Origin: Tabrizicola sp.
GTDB lineage: Bacteria; Pseudomonadota; Alphaproteobacteria; Rhodobacterales; Rhodobacteraceae
Assembly: GCF_030373185.1 (NCBI RefSeq)
Contig: NZ_JAUCZH010000003.1
Span: 248,001-312,000 of the forward strand
DNA: 64,000 bases
Reading direction: 5' to 3'
In this document: in pieces, positions 36,576 to 48,603 of the stretch
Numbering within the stretch: the stretch's first letter is position 1
Layout: the number at the start of each line of letters is the position of its first letter
Notes under the pieces: model-generated
What the model was told of the DNA's origin: nothing
Database searches by the model: none
What the model saw: only the letters and a program-made list of their open reading frames with translations
Made by a program: the position numbers and the translations under genes

Positions 36576-36898
36576 ACTTCGTCTTGGGGGACAAGACTTG
36601 GTCGCAGGTAGAAAACTGCTGCACGGATCAGACGCAACCATTCTGCGCGTTATCTGAGTTTTCTGTTTGCGAACAATGATTTGGAGGCGGCATTCAAGCT
36701 GCCCCTGTCACAAATGGTCTGGCTGCCGCAAATTTGGCAACAGGCCCTCTGTGTTCTGTCCCCTGCAAGAACCGCGTTGCCCGATTGCCTGTTGCTCAGG
36801 CAGCGGCGGCTCTTGGTCGGGGTGGTTCGTCCGGTGGATAGGCAGTGGACGGTCCGCGGCGTTTCCGCAGGCTCAGGGATATTGGCAGGTCAGGAAGA

Positions 36899-38257
36899 AT
36901 GACGAACGAAACTTGGGGTCAGGTCCGGGAAGAGCTGATCAAACGCGTTGGCAAGAACAATTATGTCACCTGGATCGAGCCTCTGAAGCTGTCGCTGTTC
37001 AAGAATGGCGTCGCCCAGTTCGAGGTTCCGACGATATTTTTCGGCGATTGGGTCCAGCGCAACTATGCCGACCACATCCGCGCCCAACTGGCGAGCGCCG
37101 GTGCGCAGGTTGATCGTGTCGAGTTTGCCGTGGGCGCACCTTCGCAAATGGCTGCTCCGGCAGTGAAGAAGGCCACTTCCAGACCGGTGCGGACCCGCGC
37201 GACTACGGACGAAGATCTGCCGGGCGCACCCTTGGACACCCGTTTCACCTTTGACAGCTTCATCGTCGGCAAGCCGAATGAACTGGCCCACGCCGCCGCC
37301 CGGCGGGTGGCTGAAGGCGGGCCGGTCACGTTCAACCCGCTTTTCCTTTATGGCGGGGTTGGGCTTGGCAAGACCCACCTGATGCACGCCATCGCGCATG
37401 AATTGCACATGCGCCGCCCCGAGCTGCGGGTGCTCTATCTGTCTGCCGAGCAATTCATGTATCGTTTCGTGCAGGCGCTGCGCGAACGACAGGTCATGGA
37501 TTTCAAGGAGCTTTTCCGGTCGGTCGATGTGCTGATGGTAGATGACGTGCAGTTCATCGCGGGAAAGGACTCCACGCAAGAGGAATTCTTCCATACTTTC
37601 AATGCCCTGGTAGACCAGAACAAGCAGATTGTCATTTCCGCCGACCGCGCCCCCGGCGAGATCAAGGATCTTGAGGAACGCATCAAGTCGCGTCTGCAAT
37701 GTGGCCTTGTCGTCGATCTGCATCCGACGGATTACGAACTTCGGCTGGGAATCCTTCAGCAGAAGGTGGAGTATTACCGCTCGCAATATCGGGGGCTGGT
37801 GCTGGCCGATGGCGTGCTGGAGTTTCTGGCACATCGCATCACTTCCAACGTTCGTATTCTGGAAGGTGCGCTGACCCGGCTTTTTGCCTTTGCGTCGCTG
37901 GTCGGGCGGGAAATCACCCTGGATTTGGCCCAGGACTGCCTAGCAGACATTCTTCGGTCTTCTGACCGCAAGCTGTCAATCGAGGAAATCCAGCGGAAAG
38001 TGGCAGAACACTACAACATCCGCCTGTCTGACATGATCGGCCCGAAGCGCCTGCGCAACATCGCGCGGCCGCGCCAAGTTGCGATGTATCTTGCCAAGCA
38101 ACTGACCCCGCGCAGCCTGCCAGAGATCGGTCGGCGCTTTGGTGGTCGCGATCACACAACCATCATGCATGGCGTGCGCAAGATCGAGGAACTGATGTCC
38201 ACCGACAGCCAGCTTTCCGACGATCTGCAACTTCTGCGCCGTCTCTTGCAGGGCTAA
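36899..38257 (+). CDS. dnaA: Chromosomal replication initiator DnaA
   Basis: 452 residues. Domain I (about 1-80) starts TNETWGQVREELIKRVGKNN. A short linker follows (to about 115), then the AAA+ domain with Walker A GGVGLGKTH (residues 152-160) and Walker B-type MVDDVQFIAGKD. The C-terminal helix-turn-helix has the DnaA-box recognition signature GGRDHTTIMHGVRKIEEL. AGGAAGA precedes ATG 36899; a longer frame from 36845 is not supported. Upstream GANTC sites suggest methylation-linked control. Confidence 0.98.
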   Translation: MTNETWGQVREELIKRVGKNNYVTWIEPLKLSLFKNGVAQFEVPTIFFGDWVQRNYADHIRAQLASAGAQVDRVEFAVGAPSQMAAPAVKKATSRPVRTRATTDEDLPGAPLDTRFTFDSFIVGKPNELAHAAARRVAEGGPVTFNPLFLYGGVGLGKTHLMHAIAHELHMRRPELRVLYLSAEQFMYRFVQALRERQVMDFKELFRSVDVLMVDDVQFIAGKDSTQEEFFHTFNALVDQNKQIVISADRAPGEIKDLEERIKSRLQCGLVVDLHPTDYELRLGILQQKVEYYRSQYRGLVLADGVLEFLAHRITSNVRILEGALTRLFAFASLVGREITLDLAQDCLADILRSSDRKLSIEEIQRKVAEHYNIRLSDMIGPKRLRNIARPRQVAMYLAKQLTPRSLPEIGRRFGGRDHTTIMHGVRKIEELMSTDSQLSDDLQLLRRLLQG

Positions 38258-38260
38258 GGG

Positions 38261-38285
38261 CCGGGGTGGCCTTGACGGCCCCCGG
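38261..38285 (+). terminator. Possible hairpin after dnaA
   Basis: CCGGG at 38261-38265 pairs with CCCGG at 38281-38285, enclosing an inner GGCC-TTGAC-GGCC stem. It starts 4 bases after the dnaA stop, has one internal bulge and no T-run, so it is a weak candidate. dnaN lies 119 bases downstream. Confidence 0.35.
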
Positions 38286-38376
38286 AAACCTCCGCACAGT
38301 CGCTTGAAATGCTTGTGATCCGGCGGAAACCGGGTAAATTCGGCGTCCCTTCAGGGGGTCTGCAGAGGGAAGTCAG

Positions 38377-39495
38377 ATGAAGCTCAGCATCGAACGCGCG
38401 GTCTTGCTCAAGGCACTGGCGCAGGCACAATCGGTGGTGGAACGCCGCAATACCATTCCGATCCTCGCCAATGTGCTGATCGAGGCGGAAGGATCGATGG
38501 TGTCCTTCCGGGCGACCGACCTGGATATCGAGGTTGTGGACCGCGCTCATGCGATGGTCGAGCGCCCCGGGGCAACCACGGTGTCAGCCGTGATGCTGCA
38601 TGAAATCATTCGCAAACTGCCGGATGGCGCGCTGGTAAACCTGACGGAAGACGCCGCCGCTGGCCGCCTGACCATCGCGGCCGGCCGGTCGACCTTCAGC
38701 CTTGCCACATTGCCGAAGGAAGATTTTCCGGTCATGGCGACCAGTGAGTATTCGTCAAACTTTTCGGCCAAGGCGGCAGAGTTGCGGCGGCTGTTCGACA
38801 AGGCCAAATTCGCGATCTCGACTGAGGAAACCCGCTATTACCTGAACGGCGTCTATATGCACGTCTCTCAGGGTGAAAGCGGCAAGGTCTTGCGCTGCGT
38901 TGCCACCGATGGCCACCGCCTAGCCCGCATTGACGCGCCTCTGCCCGAAGGGGCCGACGGCATGCCCGGAGTGATCGTGCCGCGCAAGACCGTAGGGGAG
39001 CTGCGTAAACTGCTGGATGACGATGACGCCACGATTGCAGTTTCGGTTTCCGAAACGAAAGTTCGCTTTGCGACACCGGCGATCACACTGACTTCAAAGG
39101 TCATCGACGGGACATTCCCGGATTACACCCGCGTTATCCCCACCGGCAACACAAAGCGGCTGGAAGTGGACGCGTCAGAATTTGCCAAAGCCGTGGACCG
39201 TGTGGCAACCGTGTCTTCGGAACGGTCCCGCGCGGTGAAACTGTCGCTGGACGAGGATCGGCTGATCCTGTCGGTCAACTCCCCGGATTCCGGCGCAGCC
39301 GAGGAAGAACTTGCCGTCGCCTATGCCGACGAACGGCTGGAAATTGGCTTCAACGCGAAATACCTGCTGGAAATCGCCAGCCAGGTGGACCGGGAGAATG
39401 CCGTTTTCCTGTTCAACTCCTCGGCTGATCCCACATTGATGCGCGAAGGAAATGATACCTCTGCGGTCTATGTGGTCATGCCGATGCGGGTCTGA
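38377..39495 (+). CDS. dnaN: DNA polymerase III beta sliding clamp
   Basis: 372 residues, the standard length of the three-domain clamp subunit. It begins MKLSIERAVLLKALAQAQSV, includes the middle segment GVYMHVSQGESGKVLRCVATDGHRLA, given here as residues about 153-178, and ends in the typical C-terminal YVVMPMRV, which forms part of the protein-binding pocket region. The dimer encircles DNA and tethers polymerase. AGAGGGAAG lies upstream of the ATG. Confidence 0.97.
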   Translation: MKLSIERAVLLKALAQAQSVVERRNTIPILANVLIEAEGSMVSFRATDLDIEVVDRAHAMVERPGATTVSAVMLHEIIRKLPDGALVNLTEDAAAGRLTIAAGRSTFSLATLPKEDFPVMATSEYSSNFSAKAAELRRLFDKAKFAISTEETRYYLNGVYMHVSQGESGKVLRCVATDGHRLARIDAPLPEGADGMPGVIVPRKTVGELRKLLDDDDATIAVSVSETKVRFATPAITLTSKVIDGTFPDYTRVIPTGNTKRLEVDASEFAKAVDRVATVSSERSRAVKLSLDEDRLILSVNSPDSGAAEEELAVAYADERLEIGFNAKYLLEIASQVDRENAVFLFNSSADPTLMREGNDTSAVYVVMPMRV

Positions 39496-39530
39496 CCGGC
39501 CACAAGCACCCGAACCGAAAGGGAAATCTT

Positions 39531-40628
39531 GTGGGCGGTCTGGTGATCGAAACCCTCGCCCTGTCGCATTTCCGCAGCCACCGGGCCGCGCGGCTTGTGC
39601 TTGATGGCCGGCCTGTTGCCTTGGTTGGCCCGAATGGTGCGGGAAAGACCAATGTGCTTGAGGCGGTGTCGCTGCTGTCTCCCGGCCGTGGTTTGCGCCG
39701 GGCCGCTGCGGATGATCTTGCCCGGCGGCCTGAAGCGCTGGGCTGGAAGATTTCCGCTGCGGTTCAGGGCTTGTCGGCAGCGCATGAGATCGAGACATGG
39801 GCGGAACCGGGCGAGTCCCGGCAGGTTCGCATTGACGGCAAGGCCGCTACGCAGGCAAGCCTTGGCCGGGTGCTGCGCATTCTCTGGCTGGTTCCCGCCA
39901 TGGACCGGCTGTGGATCGAGGCCGCCGAGGGCCGGCGCCGGTTCCTTGATCGCATGACGCTGTCCTTCGCGCCGGATCAAGCTGAACTATCGCTCACATA
40001 CGAAAAGGCGATGCGCGACCGCAACCGGTTGATCCGGGATCAGGTGACCGATCCGCACTGGTATGCCGCGCTGGAAACGCAGATGGCCGAGGCCGGGCAA
40101 CAGATTACCGCCAACCGCCGCGCAGCACTTGCCCGCATTGCCGAGGCCGTTAATCCCGATAGCGCCTTTCCTTCGACCGATCTTGCGCTTATCGGCCCCG
40201 ACGGCGCGGACGAGCCCGAGAACCTTGCCGCAGCGCTGGCCGAGGGCAGGCGCCGTGACATTGCCGCCGGGCGCACGCTGGTTGGCCCACACCGCGCCGA
40301 TCTGGCCGCCCGTTACGCTGCCAAGGGTGTGGCGGCGGACCAGTGTTCGACCGGTGAACAGAAGGCGCTGCTCATCAGCCTGATCCTTGCAAACGCTCGC
40401 GCCCTTGCACAGGATCTTGGTCGCGCGCCCATTCTGCTGCTGGATGAAGTGGCTGCCCACCTTGACGCTGCCCGCCGCGCCGCCCTCTATGACGAAATCT
40501 GCGCGCTTGGGGCGCAAGCCTTGATGACCGGAACCGATCTGGACCTGTTTGACGCACTCGGCCAACGTGGCCAGCGGCTTGCCGTGCGGGACGATGGAGC
40601 CGGGACAGCCATCCGTGCAGTCGAATGA
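39531..40628 (+). CDS. recF: DNA replication/repair protein RecF
   Basis: 365 residues, an SMC-like ATPase that loads RecA at gaps with RecO and RecR. Walker A is GPNGAGKTN at residues 33-41. The signature region with CSTGEQKALLISLILANAR and the Walker B motif LLLDEVAAHLD follow. It begins with GTG 35 bases after dnaN. The N-terminal LSHFRSHRAARL matches the family's start. Confidence 0.95.
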   Translation: MGGLVIETLALSHFRSHRAARLVLDGRPVALVGPNGAGKTNVLEAVSLLSPGRGLRRAAADDLARRPEALGWKISAAVQGLSAAHEIETWAEPGESRQVRIDGKAATQASLGRVLRILWLVPAMDRLWIEAAEGRRRFLDRMTLSFAPDQAELSLTYEKAMRDRNRLIRDQVTDPHWYAALETQMAEAGQQITANRRAALARIAEAVNPDSAFPSTDLALIGPDGADEPENLAAALAEGRRRDIAAGRTLVGPHRADLAARYAAKGVAADQCSTGEQKALLISLILANARALAQDLGRAPILLLDEVAAHLDAARRAALYDEICALGAQALMTGTDLDLFDALGQRGQRLAVRDDGAGTAIRAVE

Positions 40629-40648
40629 ATATCCGCTGGAATATATGA

Positions 40649-41269
40649 ATGACCGTTTCTTTATATCAGCTCGCACTTTACGCTTGGGGCATGGCCGCAC
40701 TCTGGGCGGTTCCGGGGCCGGTCTGGGTGGCGCTGACTGCGCGTTCCCTTGCCTTTGGTTTCCGGGGCGCATGGCCGCTGGCCATCGGCGTCGCGCTTGG
40801 GGATCTGATCTGGCCGCTAACGGCCATTTTCGGACTGACCTGGATCCTGTCGCTTTATGGCGACTTCCTGTCTTTGCTGCGCTGGGTTGCGGCTGCGGTG
40901 TTCCTGCTTATGGGCATGCTGCTGATCCGCAAGCCGACCGAAAAGCTTGACAGCGACAGCCGGATGACCCGGCCAGGGGCCTTGGCTGGATTCGGCGTAG
41001 GTGTGGCCGCCGTGATCGGCAACCCGAAGGCGATCCTGTTCTACATGGGCGTCTTGCCCGGTTTCTTCGACCTGTCGCGCGTAACCGTGCCGGATATTTC
41101 TGTCATCCTGCTGATCTCGGCGCTTGTTCCAATGCTTGGGAACCTCGGTCTTGCATGGTTCCTTGACCGCGCCCGCAGGCTGCTTTCCAGTCCCGAGGCG
41201 ATGCGGCGGCTGAACATAGTCTCGGGTATCCTGCTCATCGGCGTTGCCTTGGCCATTCCCTTCGTCTGA
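40649..41269 (+). CDS. LysE-family translocator
   Basis: 206 residues with about six TM segments, matching the LysE/RhtB amino-acid exporter family. Family features are the N-terminal AVPGPVWVALTARSLAFGFRGAWPLAIG stretch (residues about 19-46), the segment ALGDLIWPL and the central GNPKAILFYMGVLPGFFDL. The substrate cannot be read from sequence. It lies 20 bases after recF, between recF and gyrB, so it may be cotranscribed with recF; no functional link to replication is known. Confidence 0.88.
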   Translation: MTVSLYQLALYAWGMAALWAVPGPVWVALTARSLAFGFRGAWPLAIGVALGDLIWPLTAIFGLTWILSLYGDFLSLLRWVAAAVFLLMGMLLIRKPTEKLDSDSRMTRPGALAGFGVGVAAVIGNPKAILFYMGVLPGFFDLSRVTVPDISVILLISALVPMLGNLGLAWFLDRARRLLSSPEAMRRLNIVSGILLIGVALAIPFV

Positions 41270-41292
41270 CCACCAAATCTTGTGGCCAAGGG

Positions 41293-41321
41293 GTGACATT
41301 CCCGGCCCAAACCGCTATAAA
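41293..41321 (+). promoter_or_regulatory. Sigma-70-type promoter of gyrB
   Basis: -35 GTGACA (41293-41298) and -10 TATAAA (41316-41321) with an exact 17-base spacer, each 5 of 6 to the consensus. The -10 ends 29 bases before the gyrB ATG. This is the best housekeeping promoter seen by eye in the window. Confidence 0.65.
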
Positions 41322-41338
41322 TCGCGGGCAACGATTAG

Positions 41339-44373
<3,035 letters not shown>

Positions 44374-44390
44374 GTCGCACCAGATCAGGC

Positions 44391-44466
44391 TGGTGACCCC
44401 GGATGGATTCGAACCATCGACCTGCCGCTTAGGAGGCGGCCGCTCTATCCCCTGAGCTACGGAGCC
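44391..44466 (-). tRNA. tRNA-Arg (anticodon CCT)
   Basis: 76 nt including an encoded CCA. The acceptor GGCTCCG pairs with CGGGGTC (two G-U pairs). D stem GCTC/GAGC, anticodon stem GCCGC/GCGGC with loop CTCCTAA giving anticodon CCT (codon AGG), and T arm GATGG-TTCGAAT-CCATC are all intact. Confidence 0.95.
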
Positions 44467-44544
44467 CCAAAAAGAACCTTGGCCCCTTCAATGCGTCGAA
44501 ATGCGTCGCATGGCAACAGCCGGAAACTCAAGGAACAAAAGAAA

Positions 44545-44577
44545 AGGGGGAGCAAGTTTTGGCCCACTACTCCCCCT
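44545..44577. repeat. Inverted repeat upstream of the LacI-type regulator
   Basis: Perfect 8-bp arms AGGGGGAG (44545-44552) and CTCCCCCT (44570-44577) around a 17-base centre, in the 211-base gap between tRNA-Arg and the regulator. It could be a terminator or a protein site; no T-run follows on either strand. Confidence 0.4.
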
Positions 44578-44651
44578 CCGGTCCGTCGCGTCCGGGTTGA
44601 GAGCTTGGAGGACACGCAGGATATGGCCAGCTTCGGGCAAGCGCCCAGCGG

Positions 44652-44667
44652 CTGTTAGCGGTAACAG
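44652..44667. promoter_or_regulatory. Palindromic operator of GntR (LacI-family) type
   Basis: CTGTTA-GCGG-TAACAG is a perfect 16-bp palindrome. It resembles the E. coli GntR/IdnR consensus ATGTTA-N4-TAACAT recalled for gluconate regulators of the LacI family. A further TAACA half-site lies at 44709-44713. The position just before the regulator gene suggests autoregulation. Confidence 0.6.
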
Positions 44668-44677
44668 TAGCAGATGA

Positions 44678-45766
44678 ATGCACCTTGGACAAGCACGACC
44701 TTTGGCGCTAACAAAGGGTATTCCCAGACCGCGCCGGAACTGTCCATTGACCAAACCGATCCCTGACCCGCGCCACACCCTGACTCTTCGCGATGTCTCC
44801 GAAGCCTCGGGCGTCTCGGAAATGACGGTCTCTCGCGTCCTGCGCAATCGGGGCGATGTTGCCGCCCCGACCCGTGAAAAGGTGTTGGAGGCGGCCCGGA
44901 CGCTGGGCTACGTCCCAAACAAGATCGCTGGAGCCCTCGCGTCACAACGCGTCAACCTTGTGGGCGTCGTGATCCCGTCACTCTCGAACATGGTTTTCCC
45001 CGAAGTCATGACCGGTATCTCGTCGGTTCTTGACGGCACCGGCCTGCAACCGGTTGTCGGTGTCACGAATTACCTGCCCGACCGCGAAGAATCGGTCATC
45101 TATGAAATGCTGTCTTGGCGGCCCTCGGGGATGATCATCGCCGGGCTGGAACACACCGAAGCTGCGCGCGCAATGTTGGGCCGCGCCGGGATCCCGATTG
45201 TCGAGATCATGGATATCGACGGTGATCCGATCGACCACGCGGTCGGCATCTCTCATCGCCGCGCAGGCCGCCAGATGGCCGAGGCGATAATCACAGCCGG
45301 CTACCGCCGCATTGCGTTTCTTGGCACGCAAATGCCCAATGACCACCGGGCGCGAAAGCGGCTCCAGGGGTTTGAAGAGGCGTTGGGCAAAGCCGGGCTG
45401 ACGCTGGTTGACCGGGAATTCTATTCTGGCGGGTCAGCACTTCTTAAGGGGCGCGAGATGACCGCCGCCGTCCTCGCCCGGTCCCCTGATGTCGATTTTC
45501 TGTATTATTCCAATGATATGATCGGTGCCGGTGGCCTGCTTTGGTGCCTTGCCCAAGGTCTTGACGTCCCCGGTCGGATTGGCCTTGCAGGGTTCAACGG
45601 GGTAGAGTTGTTGGACGGCCTGCCCCGGAAGCTTGCTACGATGGATGCCTGCCGGTTGGAAATCGGGAAGAAGGCCGCTGAAATCATCGCCGGCAAGGCG
45701 ATGCCGGGCGAGAAAGTGGAACTGTTTCCGACACTTCAGGCTGGTGATACAATCCGGGGCAGGTGA
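44678..45766 (+). CDS. LacI-family transcriptional regulator, GntR-like
   Basis: 362 residues from the ATG at 44678. The helix-turn-helix (TLRDVSEASGVSEMTVSRVL, about residues 36-55) is followed by a hinge helix with PNKIAGALASQRVN and a periplasmic-binding-like effector domain. The sequence around LVGVVIPSLSNMVFPEV is like gluconate repressors (E. coli GntR). A TTG at 44747 is a more likely start: it leaves ten residues before the HTH and puts the palindromic operator outside the ribosome site. No gluconate or sugar genes are adjacent, so targets lie elsewhere or the gene controls itself only. Confidence 0.88.
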   Translation: MHLGQARPLALTKGIPRPRRNCPLTKPIPDPRHTLTLRDVSEASGVSEMTVSRVLRNRGDVAAPTREKVLEAARTLGYVPNKIAGALASQRVNLVGVVIPSLSNMVFPEVMTGISSVLDGTGLQPVVGVTNYLPDREESVIYEMLSWRPSGMIIAGLEHTEAARAMLGRAGIPIVEIMDIDGDPIDHAVGISHRRAGRQMAEAIITAGYRRIAFLGTQMPNDHRARKRLQGFEEALGKAGLTLVDREFYSGGSALLKGREMTAAVLARSPDVDFLYYSNDMIGAGGLLWCLAQGLDVPGRIGLAGFNGVELLDGLPRKLATMDACRLEIGKKAAEIIAGKAMPGEKVELFPTLQAGDTIRGR

Positions 45767-45800
45767 CGCCCGCAAGATTGCGGTCCTGCGGGCGCTTTGA

Positions 45801-46211
45801 TCATTGCTGGATCGATTGAATATAGGTTGCAAGAGAAAGCAGCCGGCCGCGCACTTCCAGTACGCCGCCATAGGGGCCGGCGGAATCACCGATCTGGTCC
45901 GAAAACACCCGGCCCCAGACTGGCATGGCCCCACCATGCGCCCGCACCCCGGTTCGCCCATCAATGATCTGCAACACCTCCAGCATCGGGAACACGCCGT
46001 CATTGTTGCGGGCCAGCAGCGTCAGATTGGGTGACGGAATGTTCACCACATCGGCCATGTCGCCATCCCCAAGACCTGCCGCCCCGTGGCAGGCCGAACA
46101 ATAGTCAGTGTAAAGCTGTGCGCCAATATCGGCTTGCTGCGCCGCAGCCGAAACGGCTGATAATGAGCTTGCAAGCAGGACGGACGTCAGAACCTTGCTC
46201 AACTGCATCAT
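45801..46211 (-). CDS. Secreted c-type cytochrome
   Basis: 136 residues with a signal peptide (about 1-24) and one heme-c motif C38-SA-C41-H42. The Met in GGAMPVWG (about residue 94) is the likely sixth ligand. Size and motif order match small class I cytochromes c that shuttle electrons in the periplasm. The partner is not evident from the neighbours. It converges with the LacI-family gene, 34 bases apart. Confidence 0.88.
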   Translation of the reverse strand: MMQLSKVLTSVLLASSLSAVSAAAQQADIGAQLYTDYCSACHGAAGLGDGDMADVVNIPSPNLTLLARNNDGVFPMLEVLQIIDGRTGVRAHGGAMPVWGRVFSDQIGDSAGPYGGVLEVRGRLLSLATYIQSIQQ

Positions 46212-46301
46212 GAATGCTCCCTGATTTGCGGATCCGTCGAATCAGGCTAGGGCATTGGAAGGCGGCGATCATTGATTGTCGTCATCAGGAAGGGCGCGCG
46301 G

Positions 46302-47552
46302 TCAGACCAACAGCTGCGCGCCGCCCTGACCAAGGATGGTGACCTCCAGAATGGTCCCTTCGGGCTGATCGGTGCCAAAGGCAACCTCGACGAATCCTTC
46401 GGTCCGACCGACCCTGGGGCCTTCGGTCAAGACGCGATGCACCCGCCCGACCTGGGACGCCAGATGTGCCTGCAGGGCGGCATCACCAACGGCGCGCAAT
46501 CGTGCCGCGCGATCCTTGATCTCTGGTCCGCGAACCTGAGGCATCCGGGCGGCGGGGGTTCCCTTGCGCGGCGAATAGGGGAAGACATGCAGGAAGGTCA
46601 GGCCGCAATCCTGCACCAGTTGCAGCGACTGCTGGAACATCGCCTCGGTTTCGGTCGGAAAGCCAGCTATGATGTCGGCCCCGAACACCATGTCGGGCCG
46701 CAAACGGCGGGCGTCCTCGCAAAAACGGATGGCATCATCGCGCAGATGGCGGCGTTTCATCCGTTTCAGAATGAGGTCATCCCCGGCCTGCAAGGACAGG
46801 TGCAGGTGCGGCATCAGGCGTGGCTCGTTCGCTATCGCCTCCATCAAGGCCGGGTCCGCTTCGATGCTGTCGATGGAACTGATCCGCAGGCGCGGGATCG
46901 ACGTCAGCTTCAGGATGCGGCGCACAAGGTCGCCAAGGCGCGGGGTGGCAGGCAGGTCGGCCCCCCATGAGGTAAGGTCCACCCCGGTCAGCACCACCTC
47001 GTTGAAGCCACGGTCGGCAAGGCGCTGGATCTGTTCGATCACGACCCCGGCGGGGACAGACCGCGAATTGCCCCGCCCGTAGGGGATGATGCAGAAGGTG
47101 CAGCGATGGTCGCAGCCATTCTGGATCTGCACATAGGCCCGGTGCCGCCCGAATCCGTCGATCAGGTGGCCCGCGGTTTCCCGGACCGACATGATGTCAT
47201 CCACCTGCACCCGTTCGGTCACGCCGATCAGGTCTGGTGTGGCAATGCCAGCCCAGGTTTCGGCCTGCATCTTTTCGTGGTTACCCACGACGCGGGCCAC
47301 TTCGGGCATGGCGGCAAAGGTTTCGGGCTCGGTCTGCGCGGCGCAGCCTGTCACGATGATCGCCGACCCGGGGTTTTCGCGCGACAGGCGGCGGATTTCC
47401 TGCTTGGCCTTCCTGACCGCCTCGGCGGTCACGGCGCAGGTGTTCACGATCACCGCATCCGAAAGGCCAGCGGCGGCGGCCAGTTCTTTCATCGCCTCCG
47501 TCTCATAAGCATTCAGACGGCAGCCAAGCGTGGCAAAAACCGGGGCGTTCAT
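46302..47552 (-). CDS. mtaB: tRNA t6A37 methylthiotransferase MtaB
   Basis: 416 residues. An N-terminal MTTase domain ([16 protein letters not shown], with Cys11 and two later cysteines in VNTCAV and VTGCAAQ) binds one 4Fe-4S cluster. The radical-SAM motif is CDHRCTFC (C-x3-C-x2-C), followed by [11 protein letters not shown] short C-terminal TRAM-like domain ends the protein. Length and the GCRLN motif favour MtaB (ms2t6A) over MiaB. The start overlaps the dapF stop by 4 bases. Confidence 0.93.
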   Translation of the reverse strand: MNAPVFATLGCRLNAYETEAMKELAAAAGLSDAVIVNTCAVTAEAVRKAKQEIRRLSRENPGSAIIVTGCAAQTEPETFAAMPEVARVVGNHEKMQAETWAGIATPDLIGVTERVQVDDIMSVRETAGHLIDGFGRHRAYVQIQNGCDHRCTFCIIPYGRGNSRSVPAGVVIEQIQRLADRGFNEVVLTGVDLTSWGADLPATPRLGDLVRRILKLTSIPRLRISSIDSIEADPALMEAIANEPRLMPHLHLSLQAGDDLILKRMKRRHLRDDAIRFCEDARRLRPDMVFGADIIAGFPTETEAMFQQSLQLVQDCGLTFLHVFPYSPRKGTPAARMPQVRGPEIKDRAARLRAVGDAALQAHLASQVGRVHRVLTEGPRVGRTEGFVEVAFGTDQPEGTILEVTILGQGGAQLLV

Positions 47553-48388
47553 CTGTGCGCCGCGACATAGTCGGGCGACAGAACCCCGTCGAAGACCCGC
47601 GCAACGGGGCCGGTCAGCCAGACGCCATCATCGCGCCAGTCCACCTCCAGGAGCCCGCCATCAACCTCGATCGCGACGCGGGTGCCGATCATCCCGCGCA
47701 GGTGGGCAGCGACAGCGGTAGCGCAGGCACCCGACCCGCAGGCAAGCGTGATGCCGGTGCCACGTTCCCAGACCCGCATGCGCAGGCGGCAGGGCGATAT
47801 CAGCGAGGCAAATTCAACATTGGTGCGCTGCGGAAACAGCGGGTCATTCTCGATTCGGGGGCCGAGGGTCGCAAGGTCCATGGCCTCGGCGTCCGGCACG
47901 AAATGCACGCAATGGGGGTTGCCCATGCCCACGGCCACCGGATCGCCCGGCAGCGGCAGATGCAGGGTATCCACCGCCTCCGCCAGCGGGATCGACTGCC
48001 AGTCAAGCTGCGGCTGCCCCATGTTCACCGCCACCCGGCCATCGGCAAGCCGCTCGGCCCGCAGACCCCCGCGCGCGGTGGTCAGGCTGACCCGATCCGC
48101 CGCCAGACCCTGCATCACATAATCCGCCACGCAGCGGGTGGCATTGCCGCAAGCGCCTGCCTGCGTGCCGTCGCTGTTCCAGAACACCAGCCCGAAATCG
48201 GCCCCTTCGGCGTCGGTAATTTCGGCCAGCTGGTCAAAGCCCACGCCGCGGTTCCGGTCACCAAGGGCGCGCGCCAGCCCAGCCGTCATAACCGCCCCGC
48301 CCCCGCGCGAGTCGATTACCACGAAGTCATTGCCTGCGCCGTGCATTTTCATGAACGGCAGGCCGATTGGCGCTGCGCTGTCCTTCAT
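47549..48388 (-). CDS. dapF: Diaminopimelate epimerase DapF
   Basis: 279 residues. It interconverts LL- and meso-diaminopimelate for lysine and peptidoglycan synthesis. The two active-site cysteines lie in [14 protein letters not shown] and [14 protein letters not shown], and the N-terminus has [15 protein letters not shown]. The start ATG 48388 gives a normal length; an upstream frame to 48433 is unlikely. It is translationally coupled with mtaB, a common alphaproteobacterial pair. Confidence 0.95.
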   Translation of the reverse strand: MKDSAAPIGLPFMKMHGAGNDFVVIDSRGGGAVMTAGLARALGDRNRGVGFDQLAEITDAEGADFGLVFWNSDGTQAGACGNATRCVADYVMQGLAADRVSLTTARGGLRAERLADGRVAVNMGQPQLDWQSIPLAEAVDTLHLPLPGDPVAVGMGNPHCVHFVPDAEAMDLATLGPRIENDPLFPQRTNVEFASLISPCRLRMRVWERGTGITLACGSGACATAVAAHLRGMIGTRVAIEVDGGLLEVDWRDDGVWLTGPVARVFDGVLSPDYVAAHR

Positions 48389-48483
48389 GAAGCGGCATAT
48401 ACGCCCAGCCGACCGGTTTTGCCAGAGCTGCACGTTTTTGCCCTTGACCCCCGGGGCGGGCTTGCCTAATCACGCGCCTCGTG

Positions 48484-48559
48484 GGGCCGGTAGCTCAGTT
48501 GGTAGAGCAGCTGACTTTTAATCAGCGGGTCACAGGTTCGAATCCTGTCCGGCTCACCA
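48484..48559 (+). tRNA. tRNA-Lys (anticodon TTT)
   Basis: 76 nt including encoded CCA. The acceptor GGGCCGG pairs with CCGGCTC. D stem GCTC/GAGC, anticodon stem GCTGA/TCAGC with loop CTTTTAA (anticodon TTT) and T arm ACAGG-TTCGAAT-CCTGT are complete. Confidence 0.97.
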
Positions 48560-48565
48560 CCACAA

Positions 48566-48599
48566 CAGAATGCCCGGGCCGCAAGGTCCGGGCATTCTG
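48566..48599. terminator. Two-sided terminator between tRNA-Lys and the winged-helix gene
   Basis: A 15-bp stem (CAGAATGCCCGGGCC with GGTCCGGGCATTCTG, one G-U pair) capped by a GCAA tetraloop of the stable GNRA class. It starts 7 bases after tRNA-Lys and ends 4 bases from the stop of the convergent minus-strand gene, so it can stop both transcripts. Confidence 0.75.
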
Positions 48600-48603
48600 C
48601 GTT

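Noticed and set aside
36374-36898. Possible origin of replication upstream of dnaA
   Set aside because: No cluster of DnaA boxes or AT-rich unwinding element was found; only one 7-of-9 near match (GGTGGATAG near 36834). The origin may lie elsewhere, as in many alphaproteobacteria.
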